A stretch of DNA of 64,000 nucleotides from Epilithonimonas zeae (GTDB taxonomy: Bacteria; Bacteroidota; Bacteroidia; Flavobacteriales; Weeksellaceae): positions 1,550,001 through 1,614,000 of the forward strand of contig NZ_CP075338.1 of assembly GCF_023278365.1 (NCBI RefSeq), written 5' to 3'. Positions within the stretch are counted from its first letter, which is position 1, and every line of letters starts with the position of its first letter. Under the pieces are notes generated by a model that was not told the origin of the DNA, searched no databases, and worked only from the letters and a program-made list of their open reading frames with translations. The position numbers and the translations under genes were made by a program. This document shows, one piece after another, positions 17,539 to 26,587 of this stretch.

Positions 17539-18676
17539 TAAATGCTTGTTCCAAATCGGCAATCAGATCCTCTGCATCTTCGATTCCAACGCTTAATCTC
17601 ACCAAATCATCAGTGATTCCAAGAACCGCTCTTTTGTCTTCGGGGATTGAAGCGTGCGTCATCATTGCAGGAAGATTTGCTAATGATTCTACTCCACCCA
17701 AAGATTCTGCCAAAGTGAAAACTTTGATATTTTCTAAGAATTTAATCGCATCTTCTTTCTTCCCAGATTTGAATGTGAAAGAAACCATTCCACCAAATTC
17801 TGTCATTTGTCTTGTCGCCAGATCGTATTGCGGATGAGACGATAATCCCGGATAGAAAATTTTTTCTACCAAAGAATGATTCTCAAGATATTTAGCGATT
17901 TCGAAACCATTATCAGAATGTCTTTGCATTCTAAGCGCCAAAGTTTTGATCCCTCTCAAGACCAAATAAGAATCGTGAGGTCCTAAAATTCCGCCACTCG
18001 CAAACTGGATGAAATGTAATTTTTCTCCTAATTCCGCATCTTTCGCAATCAAAGCTCCGGCGATAACATCAGAATGTCCGCCCAAATATTTGGTTGCGGA
18101 ATGCATCACAATATCTGCACCCAAATCCAATGGTTTCTGAATATAAGGTGTTGCAAATGTATTATCAACAGCTACCAAAATATCTTTACCTTTCACAGCA
18201 TCAGAAACCATTTTAATATCTACCAATTTCATCAAAGGATTGGTTGGCGTTTCTAGCCAGATTAATTTAGTTTTATCAGTAATTACATTTTCCAATTCCT
18301 CAACATTATCAAAACCGATAAAAGTGAATTTCAGCTGATACTTCTCAAATAATCTTGTGAACATTCTGTAAGAACCGCCGTAAAGGTCGTCTACAGCAAT
18401 CACTTCATCGCCAGGACTCAGTAATTTCAGGACACAATCTATAGCAGCCAAACCAGAACCAAAAGCCAGACCTCTCGCTCCGTTTTCGATGCTCGCTAAA
18501 GAATCTTCCAGAGCTTGTCTTGTTGGGTTTGCTCCTCTGGAATATTCGTAGCCGGAAAGCAATTGTCCCGGACTTTTTTGTGCAAATGTTGATGTTAAAA
18601 AAACAGGAACATTGACCGCTCCAGTTGCTGGTTCGTGGTGTTGTCCACCGTGTATAACTTTTGTATTGAATTTCAT
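17522..18676 (-). CDS. metB: Cystathionine gamma-synthase / PLP transsulfuration enzyme
   Basis: 384 residues. YEYSRGANPTRQALE, SGLAAIDCVLKLLSPGD, DDLYGGSYRMF and AVDNTFATPYIQKPLDLGADIV are family motifs. The PLP Schiff-base Lys is K196 in HSATKYLGGHSD. It joins O-acyl-homoserine with cysteine, or works in the reverse direction as cystathionine gamma-lyase; the sequence does not separate these. Cytosolic methionine/cysteine metabolism. The final five residues (NSIND) are encoded by an intergenic heptamer array, so the C-terminus may have been altered by that repeat. Confidence 0.88.
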   Translation of the reverse strand: MKFNTKVIHGGQHHEPATGAVNVPVFLTSTFAQKSPGQLLSGYEYSRGANPTRQALEDSLASIENGARGLAFGSGLAAIDCVLKLLSPGDEVIAVDDLYGGSYRMFTRLFEKYQLKFTFIGFDNVEELENVITDKTKLIWLETPTNPLMKLVDIKMVSDAVKGKDILVAVDNTFATPYIQKPLDLGADIVMHSATKYLGGHSDVIAGALIAKDAELGEKLHFIQFASGGILGPHDSYLVLRGIKTLALRMQRHSDNGFEIAKYLENHSLVEKIFYPGLSSHPQYDLATRQMTEFGGMVSFTFKSGKKEDAIKFLENIKVFTLAESLGGVESLANLPAMMTHASIPEDKRAVLGITDDLVRLSVGIEDAEDLIADLEQAFNSIND

Positions 18677-18691
18677 ATTGTTGATTTTTAA

Positions 18692-18760
18692 GTTGGAAGA
18701 TGGAAGTCTGAAGACGGATGAAAAGCTTCCAGCATCAAACTTCCAACTTCCAGCAATTAT
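18692..18760. repeat. Degenerate 7-bp-period array, inverted arms
   Basis: Left arm 18692-18726: GTTGGAA, GATGGAA, GTCTGAA, GACGGAT, GAAAAGC. Right arm 18726-18760: CTTCCAG, CATCAAA, CTTCCAA, CTTCCAG, CAATTAT. The right-arm word is the reverse complement of the left-arm word, so the spacer can fold into a long imperfect hairpin. Confidence 0.75.
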
Positions 18761-19086
18761 TACATTTTTATCGCCGACTTTACCGCAAATTCCTCAGCCA
18801 TTTCTCCTATCCATTGTGCTACATCTTCTTCACTGGTTGCTCTTTCGTAAGTATGTCCGATGGAAACTAAGATTTGGTGGAAAAATCTTTTCATTTCGTC
18901 AACAGGCATATCTTTTGTCCAAAGGTCAATTCTCAAAGCCTCCATTGCTTTGCTGTCCCAAACGGAAATCATCGCTGCTTTGGTTTCTTGTCTTTTGATT
19001 CCTCCGTCTTCGGCTTTCCAAAACATTTTTTCCGGAACGTGATTATCGTCTAGCTCAACGTCTATAACTATTTTTGATTTTTTCAT
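18760..19086 (-). CDS. gldC: Gliding motility protein GldC
   Basis: 108 residues, normal length. MKKSKIVIDVELDDNHVPEKMFWKAEDGG and the RIDLWTKDMPVDEMKRFFHQ segment are characteristic of GldC. In Flavobacterium gldB and gldC are adjacent and needed for gliding. In non-gliding relatives they are kept, probably for T9SS function. It follows gldB by 86 nt on the same strand. Confidence 0.92.
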   Translation of the reverse strand: MKKSKIVIDVELDDNHVPEKMFWKAEDGGIKRQETKAAMISVWDSKAMEALRIDLWTKDMPVDEMKRFFHQILVSIGHTYERATSEEDVAQWIGEMAEEFAVKSAIKM

Positions 19087-19142
19087 TGATTTTATTCTTA
19101 TAAAAATTTTAATATTTAGAAATTAAGAGATTCTAAAAATGA

Positions 19143-19175
19143 AACTCATAATTAATAATTCATAACTAATAATTA
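19143..19175. repeat. Degenerate 7-bp-period array
   Basis: CATAATT, AATAATT, CATAACT, AATAATT at 19147-19174, between gldB and gldC and touching the gldB stop codon. Confidence 0.65.
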
Positions 19176-20156
19176 CTTTGGTCTATAATCAGAGCCATTG
19201 AAGATTTCTGTTGCATTCTTTTTCAAAAATACTTGTAGTTTTTCTTCAGGATGCGCTTTCAGATAATGTTTACAGATTTGCCAGCCTGTCCAGATCGCAA
19301 TTTGTGGCGAGCTTTCTCTATCTACTTCTGTATAAAATTTTGAAAATGGTCCAGGTGTGATGAATCTTTCGGAAAGATTTGGGTCTGCACTGAACAACAA
19401 ATCGCTTTCTACAAAATAATTCCAGATATTAGCTTCATTAGCAACCGCCCAATCGTATTGTTCTTTGGTATAATTGATTTTCAAATAATCCGGAACATTA
19501 GGTAAAAATGCGTCTTGGAGAATCTGAATCTTTCCCTGATAAACCATTTGATCCAAAAATTTCTGTTGATCCAAAGGCACAGGAACCAATCTTGCTGCAA
19601 AAAATGCCGAAATTTTAGGAACCAAATTTTCCGGATTCATCGATTTTTGAAAATATAATTCCAAACCTTTGTAGTTCTTGTTTCCATTTCCTAGAAAACC
19701 TGTGATATCAACAAAAAGCATATTCTGATCTTCTCTCAGGAATATCGGATCCGTTACATTTTGAGGATCAATAACCGATGAATAAAGGTAAATATGAGGT
19801 GGAATAAAATTCGGAAAATAGTTTTTGATACGTGAAAAAAGATCAATTAAATCTTTATTTAATTTAGTTTTATCAATCTTGGAAATCGCTTCTTTATAAA
19901 TGCGAACTTCCATTGTATCTTTTCTTCTTTCACCATATTCAGAATCCGGAACTGAGCCTTGAAACCAGGGATATTTTGCTTTGAAGTCGTCCAAACTCAC
20001 CGATGAATTGTAAAACTCACCGGATAGATCTGTGACCTCGACTTTTTTGACCGGATTTTTGATTTCGACATTCCATTGGTTTTTATTTTCTTTTTTACAG
20101 GAAATCAATCCAAAAACTAAAACTGCAGAAATCGTGATATATCGGAAAAACTTCAT
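19173..20156 (-). CDS. gldB: Gliding motility lipoprotein GldB
   Basis: 327 residues from the ATG at 20154-20156. Lipoprotein signal MKFFRYITISAVLVFGLISC with the lipobox Cys at residue 20. YPWFQGSVPDSEYGERRKDT, FPNFIPPHIYLYSSV and WTGWQICKHYLKAHPEEKL are GldB features. It is a membrane lipoprotein required with GldC for the gliding/T9SS apparatus. The frame extends 20 codons upstream but that part overlaps the promoter and lacks signal-peptide character. Confidence 0.92.
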   Translation of the reverse strand: MKFFRYITISAVLVFGLISCKKENKNQWNVEIKNPVKKVEVTDLSGEFYNSSVSLDDFKAKYPWFQGSVPDSEYGERRKDTMEVRIYKEAISKIDKTKLNKDLIDLFSRIKNYFPNFIPPHIYLYSSVIDPQNVTDPIFLREDQNMLFVDITGFLGNGNKNYKGLELYFQKSMNPENLVPKISAFFAARLVPVPLDQQKFLDQMVYQGKIQILQDAFLPNVPDYLKINYTKEQYDWAVANEANIWNYFVESDLLFSADPNLSERFITPGPFSKFYTEVDRESSPQIAIWTGWQICKHYLKAHPEEKLQVFLKKNATEIFNGSDYRPK

Positions 20157-20183
20157 TATTTTTACATTAAGATTTTCGAAAAG

Positions 20184-20191
20184 CAAAAATA
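20184..20191 (-). promoter_or_regulatory. -7 promoter element of gldB
   Basis: TATTTTTG on the minus strand (CAAAAATA on plus) lies in the 47-bp divergent spacer between gldB and the GNAT gene. The predicted leader is about 24 nt. Confidence 0.5.
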
Positions 20192-20203
20192 CAATTTTAA
20201 TAG

Positions 20204-20734
20204 ATGAAGCTCCCAATATTTACAGAAAGATTAACGCTAAGAAAGATAACAATAGATGACGTCGATAATATTTTTCAACTGGACAGCAATCATGAAGTGA
20301 TGAAATATGTTGGAGTTTCACCAATTACGAAGAAGGAAGAATCCGCAAAAATGATTAATAACATTCTGAATCAATACGAAAAAAACGGAACAGGGAGATT
20401 AGCAGTTATTGAAAAAGAAAGCAATCAGTTTATCGGCTGGAGCGGAATTAAACTTTTGACAGAAGAAGTGAACGGTTTTAAAAATGTATATGAATTAGGC
20501 TATCGTTTTCTTCCCGAATTCTGGAGTAAAGGTTACGCAACCGAATCAGCAAAAGCTTCAATAGATCTTGGCTTCAATCAACTGAATGCTGATAAAATTT
20601 ATGCTTACGCTGATGTTGGAAATGAATCTTCCAATCGTATTCTCACAAAATTAGGTTTTGAAAACAAAGGAACTTTTCTTGATAAAGGTGATATTTGTAA
20701 TTGGTATGAATTAGAAAAAAATAATAGAAAATAA
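20204..20734 (+). CDS. GNAT acetyltransferase, RimJ/RimL-like
   Basis: 176 residues. FTERLTLRKITIDDVDNIFQL and LGYRFLPEFWSKGYATESAKASIDLGF are typical of the ribosomal-protein acetyltransferase branch, and NESSNRILTKLGFENKG ends the fold. It acetylates a protein N-terminus or a small amine. It is divergent from gldB and 5 nt upstream of nadE, so the two are probably co-transcribed. Confidence 0.85.
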   Translation: MKLPIFTERLTLRKITIDDVDNIFQLDSNHEVMKYVGVSPITKKEESAKMINNILNQYEKNGTGRLAVIEKESNQFIGWSGIKLLTEEVNGFKNVYELGYRFLPEFWSKGYATESAKASIDLGFNQLNADKIYAYADVGNESSNRILTKLGFENKGTFLDKGDICNWYELEKNNRK

Positions 20735-20739
20735 AGACA

Positions 20740-21531
20740 ATGCAGACACAAAAAGTAATAGATCATATCGTCAATTGGTTAAAGGATTATGCAACCAAAG
20801 CTAACTCAAAAGGTCTTGTAGTAGGCGTTTCCGGAGGAATTGATTCCGCTGTAGTTTCAGTTTTAGCAGCTAAAACGGGACTGCAAACTTTGGTTTTGGA
20901 AATGCCAATTCGTCAAAAGGCTGATCAGGTAGACAGAGCTCAGGATCACATAGATTTTCTGAAAGCTAATTATCCTAATGTAGAAGGTTTCCGGGTTGAT
21001 TTGACGCCTACTTTTGAAAGTTTTGAAAAAACAACAGAAGGTTACAAAGACGATTCGCCGAATAAAAATCTGGCAGAAGCCAACACAAGATCTAGACTGA
21101 GAATGGTAACACTTTATTATTATGGTCAAATCAACGGATTATTGGTAACCGGAACGGGAAATAAAGTGGAAGATTTCGGAGTCGGATTTTTTACAAAATA
21201 TGGCGACGGTGGCGTTGACATCTCTCCTATTGCTGATCTTTATAAAACTCAGGTTTACGAAATTGCAAAAGAATTAGGAATTCTTGAAAGCATTCAGGTA
21301 GCAAAACCTACAGATGGACTTTGGGAAGTTGAAAGAACAGATGAAGATCAAATTGGCGCCACTTATCCGGAATTGGAATGGGCAATGGAACAGCAGATCG
21401 CAGGAAAAAATGCAGAAGATTTTAGCGGAAGAGAGAAAGAAGTGATGGAAATCTATCTGAGATTCAACAGAGCGACTCAACATAAGATGAATCCAATTCC
21501 TGTTTGTGAGATTCCGCAAGAATTAAAATAG
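20740..21531 (+). CDS. nadE: NH3-dependent NAD+ synthetase
   Basis: 263 residues, the size of the ammonia-dependent form without a glutaminase domain. The ATP pyrophosphatase P-loop is SGGIDS (31-36). NTRSRLRMVTLYYYGQ, VTGTGNKVEDFGVGFFTKYGDGG and the substrate loop KPTDGLWEVERTDEDQIG are diagnostic. It converts deamido-NAD to NAD in the cytosol. It follows the GNAT gene by 5 nt. Confidence 0.95.
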   Translation: MQTQKVIDHIVNWLKDYATKANSKGLVVGVSGGIDSAVVSVLAAKTGLQTLVLEMPIRQKADQVDRAQDHIDFLKANYPNVEGFRVDLTPTFESFEKTTEGYKDDSPNKNLAEANTRSRLRMVTLYYYGQINGLLVTGTGNKVEDFGVGFFTKYGDGGVDISPIADLYKTQVYEIAKELGILESIQVAKPTDGLWEVERTDEDQIGATYPELEWAMEQQIAGKNAEDFSGREKEVMEIYLRFNRATQHKMNPIPVCEIPQELK

Positions 21532-21567
21532 AATTTAATTTTTTGACAACTACAAAAACAATAGTTT

Positions 21568-22257
21568 ATGCAAGAAGAAATCAGCAAACATTCCAGAAAA
21601 ATTTATAAAACTGTAAAAAATCCAAAACATACAGTCAACGAAAAAATTAAAGAAATCATTGTCGAAATCTTTATTATTGTTTTTGCAGTATCACTTTCTA
21701 TTTGGCTTCACGGCTGGAGCGAGCACAGACACGAGCAAAAAGAATCTAACAAATTTCTAAAAGAACTGAAAACTGATCTGGAAGCGGATGCAAAACTGAT
21801 TGAAGAAAATAAAAAAACATTGTCAAGTCTTGATAGTGATTATAAATTTATTCTCTCTTTAAAAAACCAAAAAATACCTATAACAGATAGTTTGGTAGGT
21901 TCTCATTCAAATTTTTATCTTTTGGGCTCTGCTTTCAATGTTGGAAGGTATGAAGGTTTCAAATCGAGTGGTAAAATTGGAACAATAGAAAACGATTCTT
22001 TAAAGAACCAAATTTTAGCATATTATCAACAAACTTTACCTAATCTGACATTCAGAGTTAATTTTATAAATTCTGAACAACTGAAAATAAAAGATGCTGA
22101 TCCTGGTAGTCTTAATTTATCCGATTTTTATAAAAGTCAAAGGATGCAGTCTAATTATTCTAATTTGAGTTATAATAGCAAAGGCTTGATCGATGAATAT
22201 CAAAATGCATTAAATCAGATTAATCAAATCCTAAAGGAAATTGATTCTGAAAAATAA
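21568..22257 (+). CDS. Single-pass membrane protein, DUF6090-like
   Basis: 229 residues. KEIIVEIFIIVFAVSLSIWL is one membrane helix at about residues 30-50. It is followed by HGWSEHRHEQKESNKFLKEL and a long helical domain with ETDLEADAKLI-type spacing. This resembles DUF6090 proteins by memory. Function unknown. It lies 36 nt after nadE. Confidence 0.55.
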   Translation: MQEEISKHSRKIYKTVKNPKHTVNEKIKEIIVEIFIIVFAVSLSIWLHGWSEHRHEQKESNKFLKELKTDLEADAKLIEENKKTLSSLDSDYKFILSLKNQKIPITDSLVGSHSNFYLLGSAFNVGRYEGFKSSGKIGTIENDSLKNQILAYYQQTLPNLTFRVNFINSEQLKIKDADPGSLNLSDFYKSQRMQSNYSNLSYNSKGLIDEYQNALNQINQILKEIDSEK

Positions 22258-22295
22258 ATTAAAAGTATTAGGTACAAACAACAAATCTAAAATAT

Positions 22296-22949
22296 ATGAA
22301 AATAAGAAATCTACTTGCTATCTCAATCGGTTTGGCTTTTTCATCTCTGGTTTACGCTCAGGAAACTAAAACCGAAGAAACTACGGCTGCAGTTCCAACG
22401 GAAGTTATCGACCGCCTGAACATTCCGGGTCCGTTGACATTTAATGGCAATGAATATTTCCTGGCTTGGAGCAAGCAAAACTCAGCGACATGGGCGCAGC
22501 AGCAATATATTTTAAGAGATGATGATTTCAAAAATTATAAGGAACTCATTAACATTTCATACTTCGATAAAGAAATTGATATCGAAACGGCTGTAAAACA
22601 AAAAGTGGAATATGTTGAGAAAAGAAAGGAAAGAACTCAGGATAAGTATTCTTTTGTGAGCGTAACAGAAAGTCCGGATGGCAAGGAAATCATTGTAGAT
22701 TACCTCGTAACGGTTGTTCCGCAAGAAGGCGAATCTTACGCAGAATATAATATTGATCGATTCAAAAATTTTGATACCAATGGTAAAAAGTCGTTCGTGA
22801 TTTTTTCTTATTCAAAAAGAATTGCCGGCGATTTGAAATACTCAAGCAAAGCTCTATCCAAAGAAAGAAGCCGACTGATGGAAGCGATCATTACGACTGC
22901 AGTTCCGATGGTAACTTACAAACCGACTGCGGTAGAACCGAAGAAATAA
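22296..22949 (+). CDS. Secreted protein of unknown function
   Basis: 217 residues with a signal peptide MKIRNLLAISIGLAFSSLVYAQ. The mature part is alpha/beta with no domain I recognise. Phrases such as PGPLTFNGNEYFLAWSKQNS and EYIV-like strands suggest a periplasmic fold. It lies between the DUF6090-like gene and ribD in the same direction. Confidence 0.55.
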   Translation: MKIRNLLAISIGLAFSSLVYAQETKTEETTAAVPTEVIDRLNIPGPLTFNGNEYFLAWSKQNSATWAQQQYILRDDDFKNYKELINISYFDKEIDIETAVKQKVEYVEKRKERTQDKYSFVSVTESPDGKEIIVDYLVTVVPQEGESYAEYNIDRFKNFDTNGKKSFVIFSYSKRIAGDLKYSSKALSKERSRLMEAIITTAVPMVTYKPTAVEPKK

Positions 22950-22952
22950 ATT

Positions 22953-22973
22953 TTATTAGAAGTTAGAGTTAAG
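22953..22973. repeat. Short 7-bp-period array before ribD
   Basis: TTATTAG, AAGTTAG, AGTTAAG at 22953-22973 end directly at the ribD ATG. Confidence 0.55.
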
Positions 22974-24026
22974 ATGTCAGAAGCTAAAAATGATGATGAG
23001 TTTTACATCAAACGATGTATCGAATTAGCCGAAAAAGCTTTAGGAAAAACCTATCCCAATCCTTTAGTTGGTTCGGTAATCGTATATAATGACCGAATTA
23101 TAGGCGAAGGCTTTCACAAGAAAGCAGGCGAACCACACGCAGAAATCAATGCAATTAATTCCATTAAAGACGAAGACCAACATCTGATCCCGGAATCCAC
23201 CATTTACGTTTCACTGGAACCTTGTGCTCATTTTGGAAAAACGCCACCTTGCGCTCTTAAAATCAAAGAATTAGGCTTCAAAAAAGTGGTCATTGGCGCA
23301 ATGGACAGTCACGACAAAGTGAATGGAAAAGGAAAAAAAATCATTACTGAAGCTGGAATCAAAGTGGTTTCCAGCATTTTGGAAAATGAATGCAGACAAC
23401 TGAATAAGCGATTTTTCACTTATCACGAGAGAAAACGACCATTCATTATTTTGAAGTGGGCACAATCTGCGGATGGATTTATGGACAAAGATTTCAAACC
23501 CTACCAAATCAGCAATGCCTTGTCAAAACAATTGGTTCATCAGATGAGAAGTGAGGAACACGCCATTTTGGTTGGCAAAAACACTGCGTTTCACGACAAT
23601 CCGAGCTTGACGGTAAGAGAAATCGAAGGAAGAAATCCTATTAGAATTCTGATTGATTTCAATCTCGATGTTTTTGAAAATTCTAATATTTATAATGGCG
23701 AAGCGGAAACAATTATTTTTAATTCGGTTAAAGATTTAGAAGATAGAAATCTAAAATTCATTAAAATAGAAAGGCAAAACTCTATTAATCAGATTTTAGA
23801 AAAATTATATGAACTACAAATTCAGTCTGTGATTATCGAAGGTGGAAGATTTACATTGCAGGAATTCATCAATCTAAATCTTTGGGATGAGGCTTTGATT
23901 TTCAAAAATCCAAATCTTAATCTGAAAAACGGAACCAAAGCTCCGGAATTCAATTTCAATCCTCAAAAAATAGAAAACCTGAGAGACACAGAAGTTTTAT
24001 TTTTCGTTAATCAAAGTCTTGATTAA
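22974..24026 (+). CDS. ribD: Bifunctional riboflavin synthesis deaminase/reductase RibD
   Basis: 350 residues. The N-terminal zinc deaminase domain has HAEINAI (55-61) and PCAHFGKTPPC (83-93), which supply the Zn ligands and catalytic Glu. The C-terminal reductase domain begins about residue 148 (RPFIILKWAQSADGFMD) and carries HQMRSEEHAILVGKNTAFHDNPSLTVR and VIIEGG. It catalyses the second and third steps of riboflavin synthesis from GTP. No FMN riboswitch is visible upstream. Confidence 0.94.
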   Translation: MSEAKNDDEFYIKRCIELAEKALGKTYPNPLVGSVIVYNDRIIGEGFHKKAGEPHAEINAINSIKDEDQHLIPESTIYVSLEPCAHFGKTPPCALKIKELGFKKVVIGAMDSHDKVNGKGKKIITEAGIKVVSSILENECRQLNKRFFTYHERKRPFIILKWAQSADGFMDKDFKPYQISNALSKQLVHQMRSEEHAILVGKNTAFHDNPSLTVREIEGRNPIRILIDFNLDVFENSNIYNGEAETIIFNSVKDLEDRNLKFIKIERQNSINQILEKLYELQIQSVIIEGGRFTLQEFINLNLWDEALIFKNPNLNLKNGTKAPEFNFNPQKIENLRDTEVLFFVNQSLD

Positions 24027-24079
24027 TATCAGAATTACAGCTCAGAAAAAATCCGTAAATTCGCAGCTTGAATCACTCT

Positions 24080-24652
24080 ATGAAAAATCTGAGCGCATCT
24101 ACAAAAGGTTTGATTTTTTCTTTATTGGCAATGGGTTTTGCTTTTGCTGTTTACTTTTTGTTTTTGGCAAAACCGAATTATTATTTGGTGGACAATCCTA
24201 CGCCGGAAACTTATTATTTCAAAGTCAATAACGGCGAAGAAAAGGTATTGTCTGCCGGACAATATCTGAAAGTTGACCTTAATAAAGGGAAAAATAAGAT
24301 TCAGGTTTTTGATCAGAACAAACAATTGCTTTACGATTCAGCCTTCGCGGTTAACAAAATAAGAGGTCTTCTTAATATCACACACAAAGATTATTATATC
24401 AACAATCAATATTATGGTTACGGCTTGAACAAAGATTCTTTGATGGCTACAAAACCAGGCTTGGAGATTGATAAGAAACTTTATCTTGGCGATGTTAAGA
24501 AAATAAACAAGCTATACTCCGAAGATTTCTACTACAACTTGGACGAAGATTATGACCGCGTTATCAAAAACGTCGCAAAAATCGAAAGCAGATCAAAGAT
24601 TTTCAGAAAGCAGGATTTTATCAATTATTACAACAACTATTACAAATTTTAA
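24080..24652 (+). CDS. Membrane-anchored protein of unknown function
   Basis: 190 residues from the ATG at 24080; a TTG four codons earlier is less likely. One membrane segment (GLIFSLLAMGFAFAVYFLFL, residues ~10-29) is followed by a periplasmic domain. That domain is rich in Tyr, Asn and Lys (ITHKDYYINNQYYGYGLNKD) and ends FINYYNNYYKF. Family not recognised. It lies between ribD and menG in the same direction. Confidence 0.5.
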   Translation: MKNLSASTKGLIFSLLAMGFAFAVYFLFLAKPNYYLVDNPTPETYYFKVNNGEEKVLSAGQYLKVDLNKGKNKIQVFDQNKQLLYDSAFAVNKIRGLLNITHKDYYINNQYYGYGLNKDSLMATKPGLEIDKKLYLGDVKKINKLYSEDFYYNLDEDYDRVIKNVAKIESRSKIFRKQDFINYYNNYYKF

Positions 24653-24671
24653 GTGATTTTGAAATTAAGCA

Positions 24672-24699
24672 ATCATTTACAAATTATCATTTATAAAAA
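24672..24699. repeat. Short 7-bp-period array before menG
   Basis: ATCATTT, ACAAATT, ATCATTT, ATAAAAA end at the start codon of the methyltransferase gene at 24700. Confidence 0.6.
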
Positions 24700-25425
24700 A
24701 TGGAACACAACAACGTAACACCATATAACTCCGAAAACAGCAAGAAAAGTCAAGTAGAAGATATGTTTGACAATATTGCACCAAAATATGATCTTTTGAA
24801 TCACGTTTTATCCATGAAAATAGATGTGCTTTGGAGAAACAAGTTGGTGGATATGCTGAAAAAAGATCAGCCACAATTGGTTTTGGATGTAGCGACTGGA
24901 ACCGGAGATTTGGCGATTACCGTTCAAAAGGGTACTAATGCTAATGTTGTCGGTTTGGATCTTTCTCAGCAAATGCTGAACGTTGGAATCGAAAAAATCA
25001 AGAAACAAAATCTTGACAGCAAAATCACGATGCAGAAAGGCGATGCAGAACAACTTCCTTTTGAAGACAATAAATTTGATGGCGTTACCGTTGCATTTGG
25101 AGTAAGAAATTTTGAAAATCTGGAAAAAGGATTATCAGAATTGAGAAGAGTGGTGAAAGAAAACAAAAGTATTTATATCTTAGAATTCTCAAAAGTTGAA
25201 GGATTTTTAGGACCTTTTTATATGTTTTATTTCAAGAACATTTTGCCTGCGATCGGGCGTTTGGTTTCCAAAGACAACAGAGCTTACACCTATCTTCCGG
25301 ATTCTGTAAACGCTTTTCCTTTTGGAGAAAAAATGAAAACCATTCTTCTGAATACAGGTTTCAAAAAAGTAGAATACAAAAAATTAAGTTTAGGAATAGC
25401 CACCATTTATAAAGCTACAAAATAG
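24700..25425 (+). CDS. menG: Demethylmenaquinone methyltransferase
   Basis: 241 residues, full length for MenG/UbiE. MFDNIAPKYDLLNHVLSMKIDVLWR, the SAM-binding DVATGTGDLA, FDGVTVAFGVRNFENLEKGLSEL and RAYTYLPDSVNAFP are all family signatures. It methylates demethylmenaquinone, the last step of menaquinone synthesis, at the membrane. The porT gene follows after one nucleotide, a pairing I recall from other Flavobacteriia. Confidence 0.93.
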   Translation: MEHNNVTPYNSENSKKSQVEDMFDNIAPKYDLLNHVLSMKIDVLWRNKLVDMLKKDQPQLVLDVATGTGDLAITVQKGTNANVVGLDLSQQMLNVGIEKIKKQNLDSKITMQKGDAEQLPFEDNKFDGVTVAFGVRNFENLEKGLSELRRVVKENKSIYILEFSKVEGFLGPFYMFYFKNILPAIGRLVSKDNRAYTYLPDSVNAFPFGEKMKTILLNTGFKKVEYKKLSLGIATIYKATK

Positions 25426-25426
25426 G

Positions 25427-26233
25427 ATGAAGCAAAGATTAATCAAAATATTATCAATATCTGCCATAATACTGGGCAGTAACCTTCAGGCACAGACTTA
25501 CAACAATCTTTTCAGAACAAAAGACAGACAAGAAAACAGAGAAGGAATGGATTTGGAAAAATTCAGTTATGGATTTTATCTGGCTGGTAATAATTTTGAT
25601 TATAAAATGGTTCTCAACCGAAAATATGGGATGGATGGCAACAAAAATCTGGTTGAATCCAAATCAACCTACAGTTTCGGCGCCGGATTGATTGGAAAAA
25701 TGAGGCTTAATTATTATCTGGATCTTCGTATAGAACCAGGTTTACATTTCGTACAAAGAGATTTGACCTTCAATACATACGATCACATCAATGATATTAC
25801 CAATGGTGGAACCACATACAACCCACCGTTTACTCCTTTGGCAGATTTTACAGAAACTGACCAGAAAAAAATTGTAAAATCCACTTATGTAGATGTTCCG
25901 ATTTTGCTGGAAATCCACGGTGACCGCTGGTACAACTCACGTCCTTACGCCGCAGTTGGTGTCAATTATCTGATGAACCTTCAGTCCAACGAAACCTCCG
26001 AAGGCGACAACAGTGTGAATACTTTTCGTACAACTACTCACAATTTTGGTTGGTCAGCAGAGTTAGGAATCCAGTTTTATTTTAGTAGATTCAAACTGAC
26101 ACCAGCAATCAGAGGAACATTCTTTACGAACAACGAGTTAGTTCAGGACAAAGCAACCACACCGCCTTATTGGACACCTGCCATTTCCACAATGCAAACC
26201 AGAGCATTTATGTTCGTTCTGAAATTCGAATAA
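25427..26233 (+). CDS. porT: Type IX secretion protein PorT
   Basis: 268 residues with a signal peptide (to about residue 22, LQAQT). An outer-membrane barrel follows, with strands such as SFGAGLIGKMRLNYYLDLRIEPGL, YAAVGVNYLMNL and FGWSAELGIQFYFSRFKLTPAIRGTFF and a terminal Phe (FVLKFE) as in barrel proteins. PorT is needed for T9SS secretion. Its place directly after menG and its length support the call over a generic barrel protein. Confidence 0.85.
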   Translation: MKQRLIKILSISAIILGSNLQAQTYNNLFRTKDRQENREGMDLEKFSYGFYLAGNNFDYKMVLNRKYGMDGNKNLVESKSTYSFGAGLIGKMRLNYYLDLRIEPGLHFVQRDLTFNTYDHINDITNGGTTYNPPFTPLADFTETDQKKIVKSTYVDVPILLEIHGDRWYNSRPYAAVGVNYLMNLQSNETSEGDNSVNTFRTTTHNFGWSAELGIQFYFSRFKLTPAIRGTFFTNNELVQDKATTPPYWTPAISTMQTRAFMFVLKFE

Positions 26234-26240
26234 AATCTAC

Positions 26241-26270
26241 AAAGCTTTCTCTTCAGGAAGCTTTTTTTGT
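26241..26270 (+). terminator. Terminator of porT
   Basis: AAAGCTTTC (26241-26249) pairs with GGAAGCTTT (26256-26264) and is followed by a run of T. Confidence 0.8.
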
Positions 26271-26271
26271 G

Positions 26272-26402
26272 GGCGTGCCCTTTTGTCCCGACTACCTCGG
26301 GACAAGCAGGTCGGTCTACAGGCAGTCGCTTCCCGATAAACCTTGCAAGGTTTATCGGGAGAGCTCCAACAATGCCTTCCGCCCTCACGCAGCGGTGCCA
26401 AT
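26272..26402. repeat. REP-like intergenic element, copy C
   Basis: It begins GGGCGTGCCC and has hairpin GTCCCGA (26285-26291) / TCGGGAC (26297-26303). A perfect 28-bp palindrome at 26332-26359 (CCCGATAAA...TTTATCGGG) follows, and it ends in CCGCCCTCACGCAGCGG. The ends match copy B in the opposite orientation and partly copy A. Confidence 0.65.
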
Positions 26403-26587
26403 TAGAAAATGAGGTTATCAAAAAAGAGAAACTATAGAAACCATTTATTTTCCAGTACATTTTTACATTCGACTTTAAATCCTTATAAATCAAACACAAA
26501 CCCATTCATTTTCACAAAACAGGAATAAGGTGTTAATTCATCATTAATTTTTCTTATTTTTGTAAAAGTTAGAATTTAATTCTGGTA

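Larger units (their letters stand above)
26234..26587. other. Intergenic region with terminator and REP-like element
   Basis: 354 bp without a gene. It holds the porT terminator (26241-26270) and REP-like copy C with a 28-bp perfect palindrome. AT-rich DNA follows that must contain the promoter for the zapA unit. Confidence 0.7.

Noticed and set aside
18677-18760. SAM-responsive riboswitch upstream of the cystathionine synthase gene
   Set aside because: The spacer is explained by the 7-bp-period arms; no conserved SAM riboswitch core is visible.
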